This document shows, in pieces, positions 57,327 through 64,000 of a stretch of DNA of 64,000 nt. The position numbers and the translations under genes are program-made. Origin of the DNA: Actinotalea caeni (lineage in GTDB: Bacteria > Actinomycetota > Actinomycetes > Actinomycetales > Beutenbergiaceae); the NCBI RefSeq assembly GCF_009733795.1, contig NZ_WNXX01000011.1, forward strand, positions 62,001 to 126,000. Reading direction: 5' to 3'. The notes under the pieces were generated by a model. That model saw only the letters and a program-made list of their open reading frames with translations. It was not told where the DNA came from and did no database searches. Every line of letters begins with the position of its first letter. The stretch's first letter is position 1.

Positions 57327-60300
57327 GCGCCAAGAGGACGCCGTGGTGGCGCCGCCGGCTGAGCCGCGCGGGCCGCGAGCGCGGCATGGTCGAGGCCGGC
57401 GTCGCCGCGGCGGGCGGCCTGCTCGTGGTGGGCGCCGTCGTCGGCAACGGGGTCGCGGCGTCGGTCATGGACATGTCCGACGGGCAGACCTGGCTCCCCG
57501 AGAACGACGGCACCGTCGTGCAGATCAACCCCGCGACCGGGCAGCCGGAGGTCCGGCTCGTCGTCGACACCGACGGCGGCCGCACCGAGGTGACGCAGGC
57601 CGACGGGTTCCTCGTGGTGACCAACCTCGACACCGGCGTCGTCACACCGATCGACCTCGCGGGCCTGCTGGTGGGGCAGGGCCGCCAGACCCAGGGCGAG
57701 ACGGTCGTGCTCATCGGTGGCGAGCGGGTGCTGCTCGCCGAGCTCTCGCCTGGCCTGGTGCAGGTCGTCGACCCGCTGACGCTCGCGAGCCTGGGCTCCC
57801 CCTACCGGGCGGGCGAGGACCTCAGCGACGTCGTCGTCGACGCCGACGGCACGGTGTGGCTGGTGACGACCTCGGGCACGCTCCGCGAGCTCGACTGGGT
57901 CGACGGCGCCGGCGAGTTCTCGGTCTCGCTGGAGCGTCCGATCGCCGCGGCGGGCCCCGGCACCCGGCTGGTGCCGCACCGCAGCGGGGTCACGGTCTTC
58001 GCGCCCGACGGCGGAGCGGTGCTCCAGGTCGGCGCGGGCGCCGACGTCGTGCAGCAGGTGCCGGCGCTGCAGGGCCAGGTGATGGCGGCGGCGTCCTCGC
58101 CGGCCGACCTCGCGCCGGCGTCGGCGGCCGATCACGGTCTCGTCGTCATGATCAGCGGCCGCGAGCTGCTGACGGTCGACGTCGGCGGGCTGTCGTGCGC
58201 CCGCCCGCTGGAGCCTGCGGTGTTCGAGCGGCGCGTCTACGTGCCGTGCGGCGGCGAGGGCCGCGTGCTCGTGCTCGACGAGCGCGGCGCGACGGCGGCG
58301 CCGGACATCGTCGTGCCGGGCGGCGGCGACCCGGTGCTCGTGGTCGACGACGGGCGGCTGGTCGTGCACGACCCCGACGACGGCCGGATCGTGCTCGTGC
58401 AGCAGGACGGCAGCACGCAGGTGACCGACCTCGGCGGCGCCGAGGTGCCCACCGTCGAGCCGGGCGACGAGCAGCAGCCGCTGCCGCCGATCTCGGTGTC
58501 CGGCCCCAGCACACCGGTGACGCCGCCGACGCAGGACCCGATCCAGGTCCAGCAGCCGGACCCGCCGTCGGTCGACCCGGGCGCGACGCCGTCGGGCGGT
58601 TCGACCCCCGACGCCACCGACCGGCCCACCGGCTCGGGCGAGCAGCCCGGCGGCGGCGAGCCGACGGCGCCGGCGACCGGGGCGTCCGACGACCCCTCGG
58701 GCGGCACCCCGGGCGGTGGCGACACGGCCGACCCGGACCTCGCCCCGACCGTGGTGCGGGCGCAGCTGCAGCAGGACGGCCGTGTCGAGGTGCGCTGGCG
58801 GGCTCCCGTGCAGCCCCCGACGGGCTACCTGGTCAGCACCTCCGACGGCGTCGACCAGCGCGTCCCGGCCGACGCCGACCGCGTGACGCTGAGCCTGACC
58901 TGCGGCGCGACGGTCACCGTCACCGTCTACGCCGAGCACGACGGCCGCCTGGTCGGCAGCACGGCGACGGTCGACACCGCGGCGTGCGTCGACCCGCCGG
59001 CGGCAGAGCAGCTCACCCCCAGCGGCGTCACGGCCGAGCGCGACGGCGACGACGTGGCGGTGGCGTGGACGGCGCCGGAGATCGCCCCGGAGCGCTACGT
59101 CGTCACCGGCATGGGCCGCAGCGTCACGCTCGCCGGCTCGGTCACCACCGCGGTGCTGCCCGACGTCGCGTGCGGCGACCCGATCGAGGTCGAGGTGACA
59201 GCGGTCCACCCCGACGCGGGTGAGCACACGGCGACGTCGGCGCGGGTGGCGGACGCGTGCCCGACGCCCGACCCGACCACCCCGCCCACGACCACGGACC
59301 CGCCGACCACGACCGACCCGACGACGACCACCGCGACGCTGGTCGCGCCGTCGGGCGTCACGGCCACCAAGGTCGACGGCGACACCGTGCGCGTGACGTG
59401 GGCGCCGTCCGCACCGGCGGCCGAGGAGTACGTCGTCACGCCCTCGCCGGGCGGTGGGACGGTCTCGACGAGCGGCACGAGCGTCGACGTCGACGTGACG
59501 CCGGGCGCGAGCTACACGTTCACGGTCGAGGCGCGCTGGCAGGGGCAGTCGGCGACGTCGGCCCCGAGCAACGCCGTCGTCATGGCGACCGCGCCGAGCG
59601 CGCCGACGAACCTGCAGGCCACCACCACCCAGTCGCCGCCGTTCGTCACCAACACCGTGACCTGGACGGCCCCCGCCGACGGCGGTTCCCCGCTCACCGG
59701 CTACCAGCTGGTCTGGGACGGCCGTGTGATCAGCGTGGGCCCGGGGCAGACCTCGTGGACCGAGACGGTGAGCTGCGACCCCTGCCAGGAGGTCATCACC
59801 GTCCCCGACTTCGACGTGAGCCTCAGCGCGACCAACGCGATCGGCCAGGGCCCGGCGGCCACCACCGTCCCGTCCGCGGGCGGCACCCCGGCGGTGCCGC
59901 AGCCGCAGGAGGGGGCCGCCGTGCTGCGCGTCGACTGGAGCGCACCGAACCTCTACGACCGCGAGATCCCCATGACGGTCACCTACGCACCGGCGTCCGG
60001 GTGGGGCACCTACGACGGGACCTGCACCCTGTACAGCCGTCTCGGGAGCGGCGCCTGGGACACCCGCACGATCTCCTGCTCGGCGGGCGGGTCCGTCGCG
60101 TTCTACGCCGCGCCGGAGGGGCGCACGGTGAGCGCCTACATGACCGCGACGGGCGGCACCGGCTCCGCCACCTCGGCGACCGCCAGCGAGCAGGCGCCGC
60201 CCCGCAACCAGTGGGGCTACTGCGAGAGCCCCGGCGGCATCTGCTACGACCCGGTCTCGCTGCCCACCGACCCCGACGTCGACGTCGAACCGCTGCCGTG

Positions 60301-60475
60301 GACGCCGCCGGAGGTCCCGAACCCGCCCGTGCTCGTCGCGGGGGTCGGGATGCTGCTCGGCGCCGGCACGATGCGCGCGCTGCGCGAGCTGCGCCGCCGG
60401 GGCGTGCTCGAGACGCCCCGTGACGCCACCGCACCCACCCCGTACGCCACCACCGAGAGGGACGGCCGCCGATGA
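57323..60475 (+). CDS. Membrane protein with propeller-like region and fibronectin type III domains
   Basis: 1050 residues from GTG 57323, which overlaps the ATPase stop. A basic N-terminus and one membrane helix (about 22-45) are followed by a large outer domain with repeated beta strands and DGTV/DADGTVWLV motifs that looks like a beta-propeller (to about residue 375). A proline/glycine/threonine-rich linker leads to about four fibronectin III-like domains (near 473-555, 563-644, 672-756 and 756-853), each with the W-AP-Y pattern (for example VRWRAPVQPPTGYLV). A further beta domain and a second membrane helix (about 1000-1020, VLVAGVGMLLGAGTMRAL) end it. It corresponds in position to fn3 of the Bifidobacterium PFNA cluster. 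Confidence 0.85.
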   Translation: MSAKRTPWWRRRLSRAGRERGMVEAGVAAAGGLLVVGAVVGNGVAASVMDMSDGQTWLPENDGTVVQINPATGQPEVRLVVDTDGGRTEVTQADGFLVVTNLDTGVVTPIDLAGLLVGQGRQTQGETVVLIGGERVLLAELSPGLVQVVDPLTLASLGSPYRAGEDLSDVVVDADGTVWLVTTSGTLRELDWVDGAGEFSVSLERPIAAAGPGTRLVPHRSGVTVFAPDGGAVLQVGAGADVVQQVPALQGQVMAAASSPADLAPASAADHGLVVMISGRELLTVDVGGLSCARPLEPAVFERRVYVPCGGEGRVLVLDERGATAAPDIVVPGGGDPVLVVDDGRLVVHDPDDGRIVLVQQDGSTQVTDLGGAEVPTVEPGDEQQPLPPISVSGPSTPVTPPTQDPIQVQQPDPPSVDPGATPSGGSTPDATDRPTGSGEQPGGGEPTAPATGASDDPSGGTPGGGDTADPDLAPTVVRAQLQQDGRVEVRWRAPVQPPTGYLVSTSDGVDQRVPADADRVTLSLTCGATVTVTVYAEHDGRLVGSTATVDTAACVDPPAAEQLTPSGVTAERDGDDVAVAWTAPEIAPERYVVTGMGRSVTLAGSVTTAVLPDVACGDPIEVEVTAVHPDAGEHTATSARVADACPTPDPTTPPTTTDPPTTTDPTTTTATLVAPSGVTATKVDGDTVRVTWAPSAPAAEEYVVTPSPGGGTVSTSGTSVDVDVTPGASYTFTVEARWQGQSATSAPSNAVVMATAPSAPTNLQATTTQSPPFVTNTVTWTAPADGGSPLTGYQLVWDGRVISVGPGQTSWTETVSCDPCQEVITVPDFDVSLSATNAIGQGPAATTVPSAGGTPAVPQPQEGAAVLRVDWSAPNLYDREIPMTVTYAPASGWGTYDGTCTLYSRLGSGAWDTRTISCSAGGSVAFYAAPEGRTVSAYMTATGGTGSATSATASEQAPPRNQWGYCESPGGICYDPVSLPTDPDVDVEPLPWTPPEVPNPPVLVAGVGMLLGAGTMRALRELRRRGVLETPRDATAPTPYATTERDGRR

Positions 60476-61443
60476 GCACCCCCACCCCCGAGCAGGTCGC
60501 CGAGGTGCGGCTGCTGCACACCGACGTCGTCGACGCCGTCAGCGAGGCGGTCCAGGGCAAGCGCGCGGTCGTCGAGCTGGTGGTCACGTGCCTGCTCGCG
60601 GGCGGTCACGTGCTGCTCGAGGACGTGCCCGGGACGGGCAAGACGACGCTGGCCCGCTCGATCGCGGCGGCGGTCGGCGGCAGCTCGCGCCGCATCCAGT
60701 TCACGCCCGACCTGCTGCCCGCCGACATCACCGGCACCGCGGTCTTCGAGCCCGCCAGCGGGGAGATCACGTTCCGCCCCGGACCGGTGTTCACGAACGT
60801 GCTGCTCGCCGACGAGATCAACCGCGCAGCCGCGAAGACCCAGTCGGCGCTGCTGGAGGTGATGGCGGAGCGCACGGTCACCGTCGACGGCGTCGGTCAC
60901 GCGGTCCCCGACCCGTTCGTCGTCATCGCGACCCAGAACCCCGTCGACCTCGACGGCACCTACCGGCTCCCGGAGGCTCAGCTCGACCGCTTCCTCATGC
61001 GAGTCACGCTCGGCTACCCGGACCCCGAGCACGAGATCGAGGTGCTCCGCCCCGGCAGCGGTGCCGGCGTCGTCGAGAAGGTCCGCGAGGTCACCGACCC
61101 CGACCGGGTGGCCGCGGTGCGCTCGGCGCTACGGCACATCCACGTCGCCGACCCGCTGCTGGGCTACGTCCGCGCGATCGGCGCGGCCACCCGCACCGAG
61201 GAGCGGCTGCGGCTCGGCGCCAGCACCCGCGCGCTGCGCGGTCTGGTCGCCGCCGCGCAGGCCTTCGCGGCGGCGCAGGGGCGGCACTACGTGGTGCCGT
61301 CGGACGTGCAGCGCCTCGCCGAGCCGGTGCTCGCGCACCGCCTCATCCCCACCCGCGACGCGCTGCTCGCCGGCGAGGACCCCGCGCGGATCGTCGCCGA
61401 CGTCGTCGAGAGCGTCGAGGCGCCCCGCCCGGTCCCGGCATGA
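60472..61443 (+). CDS. MoxR family AAA ATPase
   Basis: 323 residues. AAA+ core: Walker A EDVPGTGKTTLARS, Walker B VLLADEINRA, sensor 1 FVVIATQNP. MoxR proteins act as chaperones that activate or mature partner complexes and are nearly always next to a DUF58 protein, as here. ATG at 60472 overlaps the stop of the fibronectin-domain gene (ATGA). Third gene of the ATPase-fn3-moxR-DUF58-transglutaminase operon; equals aaa-atp in the PFNA cluster. Confidence 0.95.
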   Translation: MSTPTPEQVAEVRLLHTDVVDAVSEAVQGKRAVVELVVTCLLAGGHVLLEDVPGTGKTTLARSIAAAVGGSSRRIQFTPDLLPADITGTAVFEPASGEITFRPGPVFTNVLLADEINRAAAKTQSALLEVMAERTVTVDGVGHAVPDPFVVIATQNPVDLDGTYRLPEAQLDRFLMRVTLGYPDPEHEIEVLRPGSGAGVVEKVREVTDPDRVAAVRSALRHIHVADPLLGYVRAIGAATRTEERLRLGASTRALRGLVAAAQAFAAAQGRHYVVPSDVQRLAEPVLAHRLIPTRDALLAGEDPARIVADVVESVEAPRPVPA

Positions 61444-61475
61444 GCCGCCGGACGACGGCCGCGGCCGAGGGCTGA
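61440..61475 (+). CDS. Possible 11-codon linker ORF between MoxR and DUF58 genes
   Basis: The MoxR stop overlaps an ATG (ATGA at 61440-61443) that opens an 11-codon frame (MSRRTTAAAEG) ending two bases before the GTG of the DUF58 gene. It may only hand ribosomes on by re-initiation, or be the original DUF58 start shifted out of frame. Confidence 0.25.
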   Translation: MSRRTTAAAEG

Positions 61476-61477
61476 CC

Positions 61478-62638
61478 GTGGGTGCGCTCGCCGGGCTGCG
61501 GCTGACGCGCCGCGGCGTCGCGGTGCTCGTGTGCGCGGTCGCGCTGCTGGCCCTCGGCGGCTGGGCGTCCTACCCGGGTCTGGTCGGGCTGGGGGTGGCG
61601 CTCGCCCTCGCGCTGCTCGCGGCCCTCGTCGGCGTCGCGGTGCCGGTGCCGGTCTCGGTGCGCCGCACCGTGCGGCCGCTGCGGGTGCCGCGGCTCGCGG
61701 ACTGCTCCGCGACGATCGTCGTCCGCAACACCTCGACCTGGCTGCCGGTCACCGCGGCCGGGCACGACCGGGTCGGCGGCGAGGAGCTTCCCTTCGACCT
61801 GCCGCGGCTCGTACCCGGCGCGACCGAGACCACCGACCTGCCGATCCCCACCCAGCGGCGAGGCGAGATCTCGTTCGGGCCGCTGACGCTCCACCGGTTC
61901 GCGCTCGCCGACCTCGCCGAGGTGCGCCAGACCTACGGCGACACCACCACCGTGCTGGTCGAGCCCCGCGTGCTCGACGCGCTCGGCCTGCCCGCCGGCA
62001 CCCGCCGCGGGCAGGTCGGCGCCGACGAGCGCATCGCCCACGGCGGCACCGACCTCACCGGGCTGCGCGAGTACCTCCCGGGCGACGACCTGCGCCGGCT
62101 GCACTGGGCGACGTCGGCCCGCCGCGGCACCCTCATGGTCCGCGAGGACGCCGACCCCTCCGCGCCGCACCTCACGGTCGTCCTCGACGACCGCGCCGAC
62201 TCCTACGACGGCGACGGCTTCGAGGAGGCGGTCGACGTCGCCGCCTCGCTGGTGGCGACGGCTGCCGAGAGCCGCAGCCCCAGCCGCGTCGTGACGACCA
62301 GCGGCAGCCTCGACGTCGCGACCGCCGTGCCGGCGACCGCCGTCGTCGGCATCGACCCCGAGCTGCTCGGCCGGCTGTCCCGCACCGAGCCGACGACCGG
62401 GCCCGGCACCGGCGCGCACCTGCTCAGCGGGGCGCCCGACATCCTCGTCGTCATCAGCGGGGCGCGTGCCGCGCTGGCGCCGCTGCTGTCCGACGCCGCG
62501 GCCGCGCCGGTCGGGGTCGTCGCGGTCGTCGACCCCGCGCCCGAGCAGCTCGTCGGTGCCTCCCGCGGCGTGACGGTGCTGCGCGGTCCCCGCGCCGAGG
62601 ACCTCGTGCACGCCTGGCGCTCGGCGGTGGCCCGGTGA
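61478..62638 (+). CDS. DUF58 domain protein
   Basis: 386 residues. Two membrane helices near the N-terminus (VAVLVCAVALLALGGW and LVGLGVALALALLAALVGV) are followed by the DUF58 domain with the hallmark REYLPGDDLRRLHWATSARR and a vWA-like end. DUF58 proteins pair with MoxR ATPases. GTG at 61478 is the first in-frame start after the MoxR gene. Its stop overlaps the GTG of the next gene. Role unknown; equals duf58 of the PFNA cluster. Confidence 0.92.
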   Translation: MGALAGLRLTRRGVAVLVCAVALLALGGWASYPGLVGLGVALALALLAALVGVAVPVPVSVRRTVRPLRVPRLADCSATIVVRNTSTWLPVTAAGHDRVGGEELPFDLPRLVPGATETTDLPIPTQRRGEISFGPLTLHRFALADLAEVRQTYGDTTTVLVEPRVLDALGLPAGTRRGQVGADERIAHGGTDLTGLREYLPGDDLRRLHWATSARRGTLMVREDADPSAPHLTVVLDDRADSYDGDGFEEAVDVAASLVATAAESRSPSRVVTTSGSLDVATAVPATAVVGIDPELLGRLSRTEPTTGPGTGAHLLSGAPDILVVISGARAALAPLLSDAAAAPVGVVAVVDPAPEQLVGASRGVTVLRGPRAEDLVHAWRSAVAR

Positions 62639-64000
62639 GCCGCGCCGCGCGCTCCGTCGCGCCCGTGCTGTGGGCCGCCCTCGTGCTGCTCACCGCGCTG
62701 CCGCCGCTGGCGGCCGGCTACGCCGCGGCGTGGGCGCTGCCGGTGCTCGCCGCCTGCGTGGTGCTGCCGTTCGGGCTCGCTGCCCTCGGTGCCGCGGTCC
62801 GGGTGCCGCGCTGGAGCGTGGCGACGGCGGGGGTCGCCGTGGGCGCCGTGGTCGCGCTGACGTTCGCCGATCGCGTCGACCCGGTGAGCGGCGCGCTGCC
62901 CGCGTGGCGCTCGAGCCCGGGTCTGACGCTCCTCGGTCCGCTGGTCGACGCGGTGCCCCGGCTGCTCACCGCGCCGCGCCCGGCGCCCGCCGACCCGTCG
63001 CTGCTCGTGCCGGCGGCGCTGCTCGTGTGGCTCGTCGCGCTCGCGGTCGCGGTGGCCGTGACCCGCTCGCCACGCGCGGGTGTCGCTCCGCTGCTCGGGG
63101 CGGTCGTCCTGCACGCCGCGGGCGCGCTGCTGACGGCGGGACGCGGCGACGCCCTCGGGACCGCGGCGGTCGCGACCGCGCTCGCGGTGCTGCTGGGCTG
63201 GGTGCTGCTGCCAGCCGGTCGCCCCCGACCGGCGCCCACCACGGGTGCCGCGACCGCCCGGCGCACGCGGTCGTCACGCTCGCGCCGTGGCGTGCTGCTG
63301 CCCGCCGTCGCCGCAGCGGTCGTCGCGACGTTCGCGCTCTGCGCGGTGGTGGTGCCGACGGCGCGGTCCTTCGAGCCCCGCACCCTCGTGCCGCCTCCGC
63401 AGCTGCCCGCCGACGCCGCCAACCCCGTGCCGCAGGCGGCCGTGTGGGCGCAACGCCCCACCGAGGAGATGATGACCGTGACGGCGGTCGCGGGCGACCT
63501 GCCGGAGCGGCTCGCGCTCGCGGTGCTCCCCGACTACACGGGCGTCGCGTGGACGCTCGACGCCGAGCTCCGCCCGGTCGGCGTCGTCGCCACCCCCGAC
63601 ACCCCACCGGCGACCGCGACCCGCACGGCGACCTACGCCGTCACCCCGCACGGCTACGGCGAGGCCTGGCTGCCGGCCGCGGGTGCCGTCACCGCCGTCG
63701 AGGGTGCGCAGGCGCTGCTCGACCTCGACAGCGGCACCCTCGTGCTCCCCGCCGGCTGGGCCGGCGCCGACCCCGCCGACCCTCCGACGGTCACGATCAC
63801 GAGCGCGATCAACGCGGCGTCACCCGAGGCGATCGGGCGGGCGAGCGTGCCCGAGGCGGCCGAGATGGAGCGCTACCTCGCGCTGCCGCGGGTGCACCCG
63901 GGCCTGGCCGAGCTGGCGCAGGCGGTGACCGCCGGCGTGTCCAACCGGTGGGAGCAGGTCTCCCGGCTGGCGGACGCGGTGCGCACCGACCAGCAGCGCG
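62635..64000 (+). CDS. Transglutaminase-like membrane protein (TgpA-type), 3' partial
   Basis: The frame opens with a GTG at 62635 overlapping the DUF58 stop (GTGA) and stays open to the window end, giving 455 residues. Several membrane helices occupy the first ~260 residues (APVLWAALVLLTALPPLAAG and others), then an outer region begins (VPTARSFEPRTLVPPPQLP). This is the N-terminal layout of TgpA/DUF3488-type proteins; the catalytic Cys-His-Asp part would lie beyond the window, so the enzyme activity cannot be checked. The window ends in a helical stretch (SNRWEQVSRLADAVRTDQQR), where the transglutaminase domain usually begins. Equals tgm of the PFNA cluster. Confidence 0.82.
   Translation, partial: MSRAARSVAPVLWAALVLLTALPPLAAGYAAAWALPVLAACVVLPFGLAALGAAVRVPRWSVATAGVAVGAVVALTFADRVDPVSGALPAWRSSPGLTLLGPLVDAVPRLLTAPRPAPADPSLLVPAALLVWLVALAVAVAVTRSPRAGVAPLLGAVVLHAAGALLTAGRGDALGTAAVATALAVLLGWVLLPAGRPRPAPTTGAATARRTRSSRSRRGVLLPAVAAAVVATFALCAVVVPTARSFEPRTLVPPPQLPADAANPVPQAAVWAQRPTEEMMTVTAVAGDLPERLALAVLPDYTGVAWTLDAELRPVGVVATPDTPPATATRTATYAVTPHGYGEAWLPAAGAVTAVEGAQALLDLDSGTLVLPAGWAGADPADPPTVTITSAINAASPEAIGRASVPEAAEMERYLALPRVHPGLAELAQAVTAGVSNRWEQVSRLADAVRTDQQR

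Overview
The window is a very GC-rich chromosome segment with long runs of codons ending in G or C, frequent GTG starts, start/stop overlaps of the ATGA or GTGA type and several apparently leaderless genes. This points to an actinobacterium. The gene content (many LacI regulators, carbohydrate ABC importers without their own ATPase, WXG100 proteins) fits a Micrococcales member such as a Cellulomonas-like or Promicromonospora-like organism, but no rRNA or other phylogenetic marker is present, so the family is a guess. No complete mobile element, tRNA, rRNA or CRISPR array is visible.

Left part (1-28 kb): the tail of a sugar ABC importer (two permeases), a SigB/SigF-type sigma factor, an SRPBCC protein, a zinc alcohol dehydrogenase, a frameshifted FAD/Rieske oxidoreductase, and single genes (DUF72, GNAT, a lipoprotein). 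A compact thu-like operon follows on the minus strand (binding protein, two permeases, ThuA-like protein, Gfo/Idh oxidoreductase), with its LacI regulator just upstream and two matching palindromic operators. Next come a histidine phosphatase, a gamma-glutamyltransferase/LacI pair, an orphan sugar-binding lipoprotein, an endonuclease IV, a kinase-fold protein, a MarR-controlled LLM oxidoreductase/FMN reductase operon, a 3-methyladenine glycosylase-like protein, an ArsR-like/MFS divergent pair and a nitroreductase.

Middle part (28-43.4 kb): a locus that looks built for an acidic or plant/algal polysaccharide. It holds a Tat-exported beta-helix protein, an alginate-lyase-family protein, a two-module FAD oxidoreductase, a clan GH-D-like glycosidase, a polysaccharide pyruvyl transferase family protein, two tandem LacI regulators and a LplB/LplC/LplA-type importer. 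AT-rich palindromes with the core GATTAATC or GATGTA sit in the promoters of this locus and nowhere else that I could find, suggesting local control by the two LacI proteins.

Right part (43.4-64 kb): a DNA glycosylase (tag), an EF-G2-like GTPase, then a type VII secretion-like region: WXG100 proteins, two WXG-headed proteins with long tails, a small FHA-like protein, an EssC/EccC-like ATPase with fused ubiquitin-like and FHA domains, and, translationally coupled behind it, a membrane protein with fibronectin III domains, a MoxR ATPase, a DUF58 protein and a transglutaminase-like membrane protein cut by the window end. The last four match the gene order of the Bifidobacterium PFNA cluster. Four genes of this region share an identical 15-base upstream element (CGGAACCTTCCACCC) at a fixed distance from a -10-like box, so they probably form one regulon.

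A separate theme is intergenic repeats. All four gene-free gaps longer than 300 bases contain arrays: a 28-bp tandem family at two distant loci in opposite orientation, a 69-bp nested palindrome in three copies, and a 52-bp tandem family in six copies.
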